From Bog-756 sp963699345 (GTDB lineage: Bacteria; Actinomycetota; Acidimicrobiia; Acidimicrobiales; RAAP-2): a stretch of 64,000 nucleotides of DNA. Location: assembly GCA_963699345.1 (NCBI GenBank), contig CAVOTL010000005.1, positions 1,550,001 through 1,614,000 on the forward strand, in the 5' to 3' direction. Shown piece by piece: positions 25,601 through 34,056 of the stretch (positions are counted from its first letter, which is position 1; each line of letters opens with the position of its first letter). The notes under the pieces were generated by a model. That model was not told the DNA's origin. It saw nothing but the letters and a program-made list of their open reading frames with translations, and ran no database searches. The position numbers were made by a program, and so were the translations under genes.

Positions 25601-25820
25601 ACTGGTCCGCCCCGTGGAAGTACAGCGGTCCGTAGGCGCCGACCACGACGCCCAGCAGTGCGACGACGAACATGGCCGCCGAGCCCCCGATGCGCCATCG
25701 CAACCCGGCGGACACGAGCGCCGCGCGTCTACGACCGTTGCCTACCGCTCCGCGTCCCACGGCTTCCGATCTCGGTACCACGTCACTCGCTTCCGGGCGG
25801 GAGCCCGAACATAGCGCCAT
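22647..25820 (-). CDS. FtsX-type ABC permease (1057 aa)
   Basis: One membrane segment near residues 33-55 (GGSAAMFVVALLGVVVGAYG) is followed by a large extracytoplasmic domain and then clusters of membrane segments around residues 255-345, 375-450 and 490-520, a second large external domain, and a final set at about 880-1045. This is a duplicated FtsX/MacB-type permease, as used for export or mechanotransmission. It is the first gene of an operon with two ATPases. The ATG at 25820 is taken as start; internal starts just before the first membrane segment are possible. The substrate is unknown. Confidence 0.82.
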   Translation of the reverse strand: MALCSGSRPEASDVVPRSEAVGRGAVGNGRRRAALVSAGLRWRIGGSAAMFVVALLGVVVGAYGPLYFHGADQSVLDSSLATAPVDQTGLMLTPESATDGTGGLAAAAGAVPRPAGGGSWFGTPIAQDDTGIRVESARFDQEYASDLVYRTGACAHLTLVAGRCPHALGDILLSTRSAAELGVGVGTHLLVSSGAGDARTTPVTVTGLYRDTSSTGPYWWGGNYFPFGDGPPRLPDVDDAFASAATVAAAAPPGTMGSLLQLPLDRPSLRATQVAGLESSLVTYHDAMLADHGVQSATGLAGLLATTATSEHVMTTIGLVVDLQLVLLAVSTLYFVAARTAAEREPDLRLAELRGYRTRSTWAVALAEPVAVVALAVPMGLLAAWGLAAATSARLFAPGAGAALDPLAVAAACATGLVGIAAVAIGARRSTLAVESGRSGAGGGVATKWRIAGDVIAIALAVAAVAELVVSGVSGGSDPGRVNPLAAFAPGLLALGVGVVGARVLPALAGLSLPLTRYSRHVPVALATRRVARRPEFASEVVLVVVAVSLTVFGVSGWAIAGRNRATAAEFAVGASRVLTVAVRPGVDFLAATRAADDGRRTAMAAVVEAAPDGTTLAVDSTRMAEVAAPPAGTTSSEVRRATDRLVPDGLAPSVMVSGTELRVSADADFDLRPAPELTADLFDGAFQTPEQVVLGPLVPGAATYQGSLAGLCPSACRLVDLSVTWGPPITDSITSGAVHLVVSSLATRAGTGTWIPVAAGLGDPARWRTTAGTATLVRSGAGLASQMTVSAYGAPTAIAPADVPERLPAVLTTSLADGYRESGGAVTVVGLDGGTVNATSVGQASSLPRVGDDATLVDLGLAERFLSGPMTDATTEVWLSPTVPAGIEGRLAGRGITVLAVDSARSRLAGLDRTGPALAFSLFLVSAVVAGVLAVGTTAFAVIVSARRRRREFASLRGVGVPPRILRRSVELEQALAVGAALVLGAVTGLVATVLAVGSVPESTGSSTGPPLDVGIAGLATTLTIVGLGAALAAATVIGALVVVRSTSSHQLGDST

Positions 25821-26075
25821 CACCCCCGAACGGGACCCCGGTCGTCCCTCCACCGGCCGGGGCACGGCGGGCACCGGGACGTCGCCACCGGGGCCCCGGT
25901 GTCGCCCCGGAGACCACCGGGAGGCGGGTTCGGGTAGACGCGTCCCGTAGGGTGGGGAGGTCCGCGCCCGGGTGCCCCGGTCGGGCTCGTGCCCGGTAGC
26001 GGCCCGTTCGAGATCCCACCGACCGGCATCGCCGGAGCCACCCAGGAATCGCCAGCGTCGATACGAGGAGGACCC

Positions 26076-26510
26076 GTGACACCACCACCCGGAACGGACA
26101 GCGGGGCCGCCGCGGCCCGGATCACCGAGCGCATCGAGGAACTGGGCGGGTGGCGGGGCGAGACGCTCGCGCACCTGCGTCGGCTGATCAACGATGCCGA
26201 CCCCGGGGTCGTCGAGGAGTGGAAGTGGGAGAAGCCCTCGTCCCCGGGCGTCCCCGTCTGGTCCCACGACGGTGGGATCTGCACCGGCGAGTCCTACAAG
26301 GAGGTCGTCAAGCTCACGTTCTTCCGCGGGGCCTCGCTGGACGACCCCCATGGCCTCTTCAACTCGAGCCTGGAGGGCAAGACCCGCCGGGCGATCGACG
26401 TCCGCGAGGGCCAGCGGGTCGACGAGTCGGCGTTCAGGGCGCTCATCCGCGCCGCCGTGGCGGCCAACCAGGCCGTCGTCGCCGAGCGGGCGGCCAAGAA
26501 GAAGAAGTAG
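26076..26510 (+). CDS. DUF1801 domain protein
   Basis: 144 residues. After ARITERIEELGGWRGETL the sequence has the DUF1801/YdhG pattern: LRRLINDADPGVVEEWKWEKP, PVWSHDGGICTGESYKEVVK, LTFFRGASLDDPHGLFNSS and a C-terminal lysine tail. The GTG at 26076 has GAGGAGGACCC upstream, a strong ribosome-binding site. Proteins of this family are small cytoplasmic alpha/beta proteins of unknown function. It is convergent with the following VOC gene. Confidence 0.8.
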   Translation: MTPPPGTDSGAAAARITERIEELGGWRGETLAHLRRLINDADPGVVEEWKWEKPSSPGVPVWSHDGGICTGESYKEVVKLTFFRGASLDDPHGLFNSSLEGKTRRAIDVREGQRVDESAFRALIRAAVAANQAVVAERAAKKKK

Positions 26511-26551
26511 CACTCCCCGGACCGGTCGACGGACCGATCCGGGCAGTGACG

Positions 26552-26905
26552 TCAGCCGGCGGTCGGAAGTTGGCGCAGGCCGATCTCGTTGCCGTCGCCG
26601 TCCACCACCTTGGCGACGGTCAGGCCGCCACCGACCGGGGTCGGCTCCTGCGTCACCTCGGCACCGGCGCCCCGGAGGGCGTCGAGGGAGGCCGTCAGGT
26701 CCTCGACGTCGTAGAAGGGGACCGGCCCCGACATGCCCTGGTCGTGGCCGCCCGGCACGAGACCGATCTCGTCGCCGTCGACGTCGAAGCCCACGTAGTA
26801 CGGGGAATCGGCGTGGGGCTCGGCCCCGAACAGGACGGTGAACAGCGCCTTGGCGCGATCCAGGTCTTTCACGGGATAGAGCACGGTCCTGCACTGCACT
26901 GCCAT
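26552..26905 (-). CDS. VOC family protein next to ECF sigma factor
   Basis: 117 residues: one vicinal-oxygen-chelate domain with RTVLYPVKDLDRAKALFTVL, YYVGFDVDGDEIGLVPGG, VPFYDVEDLTASLDALRGAG and ending VDGDGNEIGLRQL. The ATG at 26905 has GAGGAGG upstream. It is divergent from a SigJ-like sigma factor, and a TGTCACA element lies 68 bases upstream on its coding strand, so it may belong to that sigma factor's regulon. Substrate unknown. Confidence 0.78.
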   Translation of the reverse strand: MAVQCRTVLYPVKDLDRAKALFTVLFGAEPHADSPYYVGFDVDGDEIGLVPGGHDQGMSGPVPFYDVEDLTASLDALRGAGAEVTQEPTPVGGGLTVAKVVDGDGNEIGLRQLPTAG

Positions 26906-26946
26906 CGGGCCTCCTCGGGTCGCGTCCACGTCGCTCGTGGGTCGAT

Positions 26947-26957
26947 GTGTATTACAC
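26947..26957. promoter_or_regulatory. Inverted repeat GTGTATTACAC
   Basis: Arms GTGTA/TACAC around a central T, in the 75-base spacer between the VOC gene and the ECF sigma gene. It could be an operator for an unlinked regulator. Confidence 0.35.
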
Positions 26958-26972
26958 CGGAACCCGCGAGAG

Positions 26973-26979
26973 TGTGACA
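26973..26979 (-). promoter_or_regulatory. Candidate ECF-type -35 element TGTCACA
   Basis: TGTCACA reads on the minus strand toward the VOC gene. ECF41-type sigma factors are reported to use a TGTCACA -35 element with a CGTC-like -10. The matching -10 is not clear here (TGTAAT lies about 16 bases further), so the assignment is tentative. Confidence 0.35.
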
Positions 26980-26980
26980 T

Positions 26981-27865
26981 GTGGATCCGGGGGCGACCAG
27001 GACGGAGCGGTTCGAGGAGGAGCGGCCGCGCCTGCTGGACGTGGCCGCCAGGATGCTCGGGAGTCGCCAGGACGCCGAGGACGCCGTCCAGGAGACCTGG
27101 CTGCGGCTGGTCGCCGCCGACCTCGATGCCATCGACAACCTGGCGGGCTGGCTGACGACGGCCATCTCGAGGATCTGCCTGAACGGGCTGCGGAGTCGGC
27201 GGAGGCACCCGACCACCCCCCTGGACGACCCGGCCCGGACCGCACCACGCTCGACTCCTCCGGCGGTGGCCCCGGACGATCGCGTCGTGCTCGACGAATC
27301 GGTGGGTGAGGCGCTCCTCGTCGTCCTCGACCGCCTCGGCCCGGCCGAACGGGTCACGTTCGTGCTCCACGACACGTTCGCCGTTCCGTTCGAGGAGATC
27401 GCCGGGATCCTCGACAAGTCCCCCGAGGCGTGCCGACAGCTCGCCAGCCGGGCCCGCCGGCGGGTGCGGGGGGCAGGACCATCGAAGAGCGATCCGCTCC
27501 GTCAGCGCGAGATCGTCGCGGCCTTCCTGGCGGCGACCCGGACGGGGGACCTCCGGGCCCTCCTCGCCCTGCTCGACCCCGCGGCCGAGCTCGTAGCCGA
27601 CCCGACCGCGGTCTCCATGGGGGCCCCCGCCGGCCTGACCGGAGCCGACGCCGTCGCCTCGCTGTTCTCCGGTCGGGCCCAGGGCGCCCGGGCGGTGCTG
27701 CTCGACGGGCGCGCCGGCCTGGTGTGGTCCCGGGGTGGCACCCCGACGGTGGCCTTCGACTTCACCGTCGAGGCCGGTAGGGTGACCAGGATCGATATGA
27801 TCGCCGATCGCGACGTGCTCGACGACATGGACATCGACGGGCTCCGGCGCCATCCCACCCGGTGA
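26981..27865 (+). CDS. ECF RNA polymerase sigma factor with SnoaL-like C-terminal domain (SigJ/ECF41-like)
   Basis: 294 residues. Region 2 is RFEEERPRLLDVAARMLGSRQDAEDAVQETWLR-like (about 8-45) and region 4 follows LGPAERVTFVLHDTFAVPFEEIAGILDKS (about 115-145). The C-terminal 120 residues form a SnoaL/NTF2-like domain, as in SigJ and ECF41 factors, where it modulates activity in place of an anti-sigma factor; the ECF41 NPDKL-type end is replaced by ADRDVL. The start is GTG at 26981 without a ribosome-binding site. A short UvrA-like gene follows after 49 bases, so the two may be co-transcribed. Confidence 0.85.
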   Translation: MDPGATRTERFEEERPRLLDVAARMLGSRQDAEDAVQETWLRLVAADLDAIDNLAGWLTTAISRICLNGLRSRRRHPTTPLDDPARTAPRSTPPAVAPDDRVVLDESVGEALLVVLDRLGPAERVTFVLHDTFAVPFEEIAGILDKSPEACRQLASRARRRVRGAGPSKSDPLRQREIVAAFLAATRTGDLRALLALLDPAAELVADPTAVSMGAPAGLTGADAVASLFSGRAQGARAVLLDGRAGLVWSRGGTPTVAFDFTVEAGRVTRIDMIADRDVLDDMDIDGLRRHPTR

Positions 27866-27914
27866 GTAGGGCCCCGGCCCGACGTCGGCGCGCGTCGACG
27901 ACGAGTGGAGGGAC

Positions 27915-30293
27915 ATGCCCAGGAAGACGACCAGGGTGGCACCGGCCGGTGGCACCGACGGCCGGGACCTCATCCGGGTGGTCGGTGCCCGGGTCAACAA
28001 TCTGGCGGACGTCAGTGTCGACATCCCGAAGCACCGCCTGACCGTCTTCACCGGGGTGTCGGGCTCCGGCAAGACCTCGCTGGTCTTCGACACCATCGCC
28101 GCCGAGTCCCAGCGTCTCGTCAACGAGACCTACAGCGCCTTCGTTCAGGGCTTCCTGCCCGCGCTGGCCCGGCCCGACGTGGACGTGATCACCGGACTGA
28201 CCGTGGCCATCACCGTCGACCAACGCCGCATGGGCAGTGACGCCCGCTCCACCGTCGGCACGGCGACGGACGCCAACGCCATGCTCCGGATCCTCTTCAG
28301 CCGCCTCGGCGATCCGCCCGTGGGCCCGCCCGCCGCGTTCGCCTTCAACGTCCCCTCGGTGCGGGCCAGTGGCTCCATGAGGGTCGAACGCGGCCGGGGG
28401 ACCACCGTGAAGAAGTCCTTCACGCGCCTCGGGGGCATGTGCCCGCGGTGCGAGGGGCGGGGATCGGTCACCGACCTCGACCTGTCCCAGCTCTACGACG
28501 CCACCCGGTCCCTCGCCCAGGGGGCGTTGCTGATCCCGGGGTACAGCGTCGACGGCTGGTTCGGCCGCATCTTCCTCGGCTGCGGCTTCCTCGACCCCGA
28601 CAAGCCCATCGCCCGGTACACCAAACGCGAGCTCGACGACCTGCTCCACAAGGAGGCGACCAGGATCGTGGTCGACGGGGTGAACCTGACCTACGAGGGC
28701 CTGATCCCCCGGATGCAGAAGTCGATGCTGTCCAAGGACATCGACTCCCTCCAGCCGCACGTCCGGGCCTTCGTGGAGCGGGCGGTGACGTTCGCCACCT
28801 GCCCAGACTGCGGCGGCACCCGGCTCAGCGAATCGGCACGCTCGTCGAAGGTCAACGGCATCTCCATCGCCGAGGCCTGTGCGATGGAGACCGGTGAGCT
28901 GGCCGACTGGGCGCGGGGCGTGGACGATCCGTCGGTCGCCCCGTTGGTGGAGATGCTGCGCCAGACGCTCGACTCCTTCACCGAGATCGGACTCGGGTAC
29001 CTGTCGCTCGATCGGGCCTCGGGCACCCTGTCGGGCGGCGAGGCCCAGCGCGTCAAGATGATCCGACAGCTCGGCTCCTCACTCACCGACGTCACCTACG
29101 TCTTCGACGAGCCGACCACCGGCCTGCACCCTCACGACATCCAGCAGATGAACGGCCTGCTGGAGCGGTTGCGCGACAAGGGGAACACGGTCCTGGTCGT
29201 CGAGCACAAGCCGGAGACGATCGCCGTGGCCGACCATGTCGTCGACCTCGGTCCCGGAGCCGGCTCGGCCGGGGGGACGATCTGCTTCGCGGGGTCGGTC
29301 GCGGGCCTGCGGGCCGGTCGGACCGTCACGGGACGTCACCTGGACGACCGGGCCGCCCTGAAGGCGACGGTCCGGACCCCGACGGGAGCCCTCGCGGTCC
29401 GCGACGCCACCACCCACAACCTGAAGCACGTCGACGTCGACATCCCGCTCGGGGTGCTCGTCGTCGTCACCGGCGTCGCCGGTTCCGGCAAGAGCTCGCT
29501 GGTGCACGTGTCGCTGCCGACCGACGCCGGGGTGGTGGTGGTCGATCAGAGCCCGATCCGCGGTTCCCGTCGGAGCAACCCGGCGACCTACACCGGCATG
29601 TTGGACCCGATCCGCAAGGCCTTCGCCAAGGCCAACGGCGTCAAGCCGGCGTTGTTCAGCTCCAACTCGGAAGGCGCCTGTCCCGCCTGCAACGGCGCCG
29701 GCGTCGTCTACACCGATCTCGCCATGATGGCGGGCGTGGCCACCACCTGCGAGGAGTGTGACGGCAGGCGCTACCAGGCGGCGGTCCTGGCCCACCACCT
29801 CGGTGGCCTCGACATCGCGGAGGTCCTGGCCATGTCGGTGGACGACGCCGCGGCCTTCTTCGGCGCCGGCGACGCCCACTCCCCGGCCGTCCTTGCCGTC
29901 CTCGAGCGGCTCGTGGACATCGGCCTCGGGTACCTGTGCATCGGCCAGCCGCTGACCACGCTGTCAGGCGGCGAGCGGCAACGCCTGAAGCTGGCCACCC
30001 ACCTGGCCGACAAGGGGGGCGTCCTCGTCCTCGACGAGCCGACGACCGGTCTCCACCTGGCCGATGTCGACCGCCTGCTCGCGCTGTTCGACCGGCTCGT
30101 CGACTCCGGGCGGTCGGTGATCGTCATCGCCCACCACCAGGCGGTCATGGCCCACGCCGACTGGATCATCGACGTCGGCCCGGGTGCCGGGCACCAGGGC
30201 GGCCGGATCGTCTTCGAGGGCCCGCCGGCGGATCTCGTCGCTGCCCGCTCCACGCTCACCGGCGAACATCTGGCGGCCTACGTCGGGGCATGA
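27915..30293 (+). CDS. UvrA-like ABC ATPase (short, stand-alone type)
   Basis: 792 residues with two UvrA-type ABC halves. Walker A motifs are GVSGSGKT (47-54) and GVAGSGKSS (about 520); signatures are LSGGEAQRVK and LSGGERQRLK; both DEPTTGLH motifs are intact. Zinc-finger cysteines are kept in the pairs CPRCEGRG, CPDCGGTR, CPACNGAG and CEECDGRR. It is about 150 residues shorter than canonical UvrA, mainly in the first half where the UvrB-binding region sits, like the UvrA2/DrrC group linked to drug tolerance. No uvrB or uvrC is near. The ATG at 27915 follows GGAGGGAC. Confidence 0.88.
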   Translation: MPRKTTRVAPAGGTDGRDLIRVVGARVNNLADVSVDIPKHRLTVFTGVSGSGKTSLVFDTIAAESQRLVNETYSAFVQGFLPALARPDVDVITGLTVAITVDQRRMGSDARSTVGTATDANAMLRILFSRLGDPPVGPPAAFAFNVPSVRASGSMRVERGRGTTVKKSFTRLGGMCPRCEGRGSVTDLDLSQLYDATRSLAQGALLIPGYSVDGWFGRIFLGCGFLDPDKPIARYTKRELDDLLHKEATRIVVDGVNLTYEGLIPRMQKSMLSKDIDSLQPHVRAFVERAVTFATCPDCGGTRLSESARSSKVNGISIAEACAMETGELADWARGVDDPSVAPLVEMLRQTLDSFTEIGLGYLSLDRASGTLSGGEAQRVKMIRQLGSSLTDVTYVFDEPTTGLHPHDIQQMNGLLERLRDKGNTVLVVEHKPETIAVADHVVDLGPGAGSAGGTICFAGSVAGLRAGRTVTGRHLDDRAALKATVRTPTGALAVRDATTHNLKHVDVDIPLGVLVVVTGVAGSGKSSLVHVSLPTDAGVVVVDQSPIRGSRRSNPATYTGMLDPIRKAFAKANGVKPALFSSNSEGACPACNGAGVVYTDLAMMAGVATTCEECDGRRYQAAVLAHHLGGLDIAEVLAMSVDDAAAFFGAGDAHSPAVLAVLERLVDIGLGYLCIGQPLTTLSGGERQRLKLATHLADKGGVLVLDEPTTGLHLADVDRLLALFDRLVDSGRSVIVIAHHQAVMAHADWIIDVGPGAGHQGGRIVFEGPPADLVAARSTLTGEHLAAYVGA

Positions 30294-30315
30294 ACCGGGA
30301 CGCCGGGACGCCGGA

Positions 30316-30335
30316 CCGGGACCGGTCCGTCCCGG
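30316..30335 (+). terminator. Hairpin after UvrA-like gene
   Basis: CCGGGAC and GTCCCGG form a 7-base-pair stem around a 6-base loop, 23 bases after the stop codon. There is no U-run, so termination is only suggested. Confidence 0.35.
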
Positions 30336-30426
30336 GCGTCCACGGTGGAGCCACCGATAGGATCGATTCTCCTGACCGCCGGATGTCCGGTAGTGGACGA
30401 CGGGCGGGAGTGAGAGGAGGTACTCC

Positions 30427-31046
30427 ATGGCGAACGTGGTGGGGGCCCTGACGATGTCCCTCGACGGCTTCGTGGCGCGCGGGGACGACAGCGTCGGGCC
30501 ACTCTTCGACTGGTATGACACCGGCTACGTCGAGGTCCACTGGCCGGGCATGGGCATGGTCTCCCACACCGCCCCCGCCGATGCCGTGCACCTGCAGCGG
30601 GTCATCGAGCGGGCCGGTGCCCTCGTGGTGGGACGTCGGGTCTACGACTACACCGGCGGGTGGGGTGGGAGCCACCCTCTCGGGGTCCCCCTCTTCCTCG
30701 TGACCCACCACCCCCCCGAATCCTGGCCCACGCCGGACGCCCCCTTCACCGCCGTGCCCCAGGGGGTCGCCGAGGCCATCGGGCGCGCCGTCGACGTGGC
30801 GGGCCCGAAGGACGTCGCCCTGGCCGGACCCTCCATCATCCAGCAGGCCCTCGCGCTCGACCTGGTCGACGAGTTGGCCGTCGACCTGGCGCCTGTGCTC
30901 CTGGGTGAGGGCGTCCCGTTCTTCGGCGCGCTCCCCGGGGGGCGCGCCTCCTCGACGATCCCGAGGTCACCGAGGGGTCGCGGGTCGTCCACCTGCGGTA
31001 CCCCGTCCGCCGACACGGGAGCCCCGCCGCGTCCGTCACCCCCTGA
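30427..31046 (+). CDS. Dihydrofolate reductase / RibD C-terminal family protein, frameshifted
   Basis: About 206 residues when restored. It opens MANVVGALTMSLDGFVARGD and has the RibD C-terminal pattern VVGRRVYDYTGGWGG and DVALAGPSIIQQALALDLVDELAVDLAPVLLGEG-type block. After FFGALPGG the frame becomes Ser/Arg-rich; inserting one base in the run of six G at 30937-30942 restores ARLLDDPEVTEGSRVVHLRY and a stop at 31044. The break is thus a one-base deletion in a homopolymer, most likely a sequencing or assembly error. The ATG follows GAGAGGAGG. Such proteins reduce pterin-like or unknown substrates with NADPH. Confidence 0.8.
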
Positions 31047-31121
31047 CGACGCACCGGAACCGGACCCTGGTGACCAAGCACGTCGCCGAGCTCGACACCA
31101 TCGCCGGCTGAACCGCGTCGC

Positions 31122-32780
31122 TCACCTGGAGACGCGGGCCACCCAGCGTTCGACCGTGCCCGCCAGCGCGGCCAGCGGCAGGATCCCCGCCCGGAGGATC
31201 ACGTCGTGGAACTCCTTGATGTCGAAGGCGTCACCCAGCGCGTCGGTGGACTCGGCGCGGAGCCGCTCGATCTCGCGCCGGCCGACCATGTACGACAGCG
31301 CCTGGCCCGGAAAGGAGATGTAACGGTCGACCTCCGCGTCGACCTCGATGGGAGGGAGGGGGGTGTGCTCGGTCATCCAGTCCACGGCCTGGTCCCGGGT
31401 CCAGCCGAACGCATGGAGGCCGGTGTCGACGACCAGCCGGCTGGCCCGCCAGGAGTCGGCGGCGAACAGGCCCATGCGGGCCGCGTCGTCGCTGTAGAGG
31501 CCCATCTCGTCGGCCAGTCGCTCGCTGTAGAGGCCCCAGCCCTCGGCGCAGGCCGTGTCGTAGAGCAGGCGGCGGGCCGGAGGGAGGTCCGCGGACTCCA
31601 TGGCCAGGGTCAGCTGGAAGTGGTGACCCGGCACGGCCTCGTGGAACGCCATGTCCTCGGCCATGTAGCGGTGGCGCTCGCCGGGCTCCGAGGTGTTGAG
31701 GAAGTACGTCCCGTGGCGCGAGCCGTCCACGGCCCCCGTGATGTAGTACGCCGGAGGAGAGCCGGCCTCCTCGGCCTCGGGCACCGGCTCGACCGAGCAC
31801 GCCTCGTCGGGCACCGACGTGAACCATCGCGGGGCGGCGGCCTCGGCGGCCGCCACCACCCGACGGGCGTGGTCGAGCATCTCGTCCCGGCTGCCGTACC
31901 GCTCGGCCGGGTCGTTCGCCAGGTGGTCGAAGATCTCGCGGAGGTCCGAGGTCCCGAACAGGCGACGGCCGGTGTCGACGAGCTCGGTCCCCACCTGGTC
32001 CACGATCTCCCGCCCGAGGGCGTGGAGCTCGTCGGGCGTGGCGTCCGTCGAGCTGTGGAGGCGCGCCAGCACCCGGTACATCGATCCGCCGTCGGGCAGG
32101 AAGCAGATGCCGGGGTGGTCGTCGTCACGGGCGGCGGGCAGGACGTCGTCGCGGAGGGCGTCGCGGTAGGCCACCAGTGCCGGTCGGACCTGGTCGTCGA
32201 CGGTGGTCCGCACCCTCGGGTCGAAGGACGCGTCGTCCTCGTGGGTACGCAGCAGGCCCCCGGCCACGGGGTCGGCGACCATCAGGTCGAGTTGGGCAAT
32301 GGCCGACCGGACGAGCCGGGCCACGGCGGTCCGCCCGGCCGCCGTGCCGTCACGATGGCGCCCGGCGGCGGTGGTGAGCATGGGCCCGAGGCCGGTCAGC
32401 CGGGTCAGGTAGTCGTCGCGGCGCGCGCCGGTGTCGAGCGGGACCTTGGGTAGCATGGTGAGCACCGCGCCGACGGGGGCGGCGAAGGTGTCGCAGATCG
32501 TGAACTCGACGAGCGGTACCTCGGCGGCCCCGGCCATGGCCCGGGCCATGTACCGCACGAAGTCGAGCGACTGCCGTTCCGTCTCGTCGAGTCCCTCGGG
32601 GGTGAGGGCCTCGGCCCGGCCGGCGACCGAGGCCACGGCGGTCGCGAATCCCTCCTCGGCCGCCCGGCCGAAGTCGGGGAGCCGGGCGTCGTAGCCCGGC
32701 AGCCCGTAGAGCGACCCCGCCAGGGGATCGGCGTCCAGTACGGCATCGAGGAGCTCGGCGGCGAGGTCGTCAGGGGACAT
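31122..32780 (-). CDS. DUF885 family protein (putative zinc peptidase)
   Basis: 552 residues, all-helical, with the DUF885 metal motif HEAVPGHH at 380-387 and the downstream acidic partner region ACAEGWGLYSERLADEMG. The C-terminal block YISFPGQALSYMVGRREIERLR is also characteristic. No signal peptide is visible, so a cytoplasmic location is likely, although some relatives are secreted. The ATG at 32780 follows TACCCT by 6 bases with no ribosome-binding site, consistent with a leaderless message despite the esterase gene just upstream. Confidence 0.85.
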   Translation of the reverse strand: MSPDDLAAELLDAVLDADPLAGSLYGLPGYDARLPDFGRAAEEGFATAVASVAGRAEALTPEGLDETERQSLDFVRYMARAMAGAAEVPLVEFTICDTFAAPVGAVLTMLPKVPLDTGARRDDYLTRLTGLGPMLTTAAGRHRDGTAAGRTAVARLVRSAIAQLDLMVADPVAGGLLRTHEDDASFDPRVRTTVDDQVRPALVAYRDALRDDVLPAARDDDHPGICFLPDGGSMYRVLARLHSSTDATPDELHALGREIVDQVGTELVDTGRRLFGTSDLREIFDHLANDPAERYGSRDEMLDHARRVVAAAEAAAPRWFTSVPDEACSVEPVPEAEEAGSPPAYYITGAVDGSRHGTYFLNTSEPGERHRYMAEDMAFHEAVPGHHFQLTLAMESADLPPARRLLYDTACAEGWGLYSERLADEMGLYSDDAARMGLFAADSWRASRLVVDTGLHAFGWTRDQAVDWMTEHTPLPPIEVDAEVDRYISFPGQALSYMVGRREIERLRAESTDALGDAFDIKEFHDVILRAGILPLAALAGTVERWVARVSR

Positions 32781-32786
32781 CGCGGG

Positions 32787-32792
32787 AGGGTA
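32787..32792 (-). promoter_or_regulatory. -10 box TACCCT of DUF885 gene
   Basis: TACCCT on the minus strand ends 6 bases before the ATG at 32780, matching the leaderless TANNNT pattern seen elsewhere in this window. Confidence 0.4.
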
Positions 32793-32858
32793 CCGCGCCC
32801 GGCCGGCTCCCGGCCCCGCCCGGGCTGTCGGACACCGCCACCGCGGCGCGGCGGCCGG

Positions 32859-33833
32859 TCAGGCGTGTTCGAGCACCCCGCCGAGCCACTCGAGCGCCAC
32901 CTGCTGGCGCTCCCTCGACCGGCCCCCGTGGTTGCCCGTGTTCTCGGTGATGACATGGGCGATGCCGGCCTCCGAGAGCCGGTGACTCAAGATCCGGTGG
33001 CCCCAGTGCAGGTCGTGGTCGTCGTGGACGCCGGCATCGAGGAGGATGCCGGACAGCTGGTGGAGGGCGTCGATCCGGTGCTGCCAGTTCACCACCGGAT
33101 CGTGGAGCAGCCAACGGTCCCACACGTCGGAGAGGAGCTCGCCACTGGGCCACTCCACCGGCAGGTCGACGAAGTACGGGGGATGCTGCGGGTTGGGCGA
33201 GTACGCCGCGGCGTAGGCGTACACGAGCATCGACAGGTCGTTGCCCTCGACCGGCCCGGCCGGCGCCTCGGGCCAGATGCTGTCGTAGAACGAGTAGGGC
33301 ATCGACCGGTGCGTCATGTCCAGGTAGCTGTCGGCGGACAGCACGGCGGTGGCCCCGAAGACGTCCGGGCGGGTCGATGCCAGGTTCCAGGCGCCCAGAC
33401 CCCCCGACGAGAATCCGAGGACGCCCCGGCTCCGAGCCGATGGGAGCGTGCGGTAGGTGGCGTCGACGTGGGCCACGACGTCGTCGGCCACGTAGGAGGC
33501 GAACGAGCCGCTGGTGGGTGAGTCCACCCACTGACCGCACCCCCACCGGCAGTTGCCGTTGGGGACGACCACGATCATGGGCGCCACCCCCATCCGCCCG
33601 AACACGGGGTCGAGCACGTCCTCCAGCGGTGGTGACCAGCGCTGGCGGTCGGTGGGCGGATCGACCAGGTCCCCGGCGTCCTGGCCGAAGGCGTGCAGGA
33701 GGTACGCGGTGGCGTAGTGGCGATCCGACGATTCGTAGCCGGGCGGGAGGTAGACGTAGAGGTCCCGCTCACCCGGGTCGCCGAGCAGGTTCCGGGCCAG
33801 GTGGGGACTGGCGTGGCGGGTGCGGACGATCAT
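32859..33833 (-). CDS. Esterase-type alpha/beta hydrolase
   Basis: 324 residues of the esterase D/antigen 85-like fold: an early strand ERDLYVYLPPGYESS, the oxyanion strand YATAYLLHAFGQDAG, nucleophile elbow GFSSGG with S142, and late His regions DDHDLHWGHRI and ENTGNHGG. The start ATG at 33833 opens MIVRTRHASPHLARNLLGD; the frame is open further but in Pro/Arg-rich sequence. No signal peptide. It is 78 bases upstream of the DUF885 gene on the same strand. Confidence 0.8.
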   Translation of the reverse strand: MIVRTRHASPHLARNLLGDPGERDLYVYLPPGYESSDRHYATAYLLHAFGQDAGDLVDPPTDRQRWSPPLEDVLDPVFGRMGVAPMIVVVPNGNCRWGCGQWVDSPTSGSFASYVADDVVAHVDATYRTLPSARSRGVLGFSSGGLGAWNLASTRPDVFGATAVLSADSYLDMTHRSMPYSFYDSIWPEAPAGPVEGNDLSMLVYAYAAAYSPNPQHPPYFVDLPVEWPSGELLSDVWDRWLLHDPVVNWQHRIDALHQLSGILLDAGVHDDHDLHWGHRILSHRLSEAGIAHVITENTGNHGGRSRERQQVALEWLGGVLEHA

Positions 33834-34056
33834 CGACGTGACTGCCCTGGGGTGCGGTCGGCCCCCGGGACGTCGGCCCGGTGCTCCAGTGTGTCCTCCA
33901 CGACGGATCCTCCTGGCCGGACGGGTGGAGTCGGGCGGTCCCTCGCTCTCCGGCCGCCCGGCGGTCACCGATCTTGGCACGCCGGTGGGGGGCACGGTGC
34001 CCATGGTGGGGCAAGATGGCGCCCGGACGGGCACCGCCGCGGCGCCCGGTGAGGGG

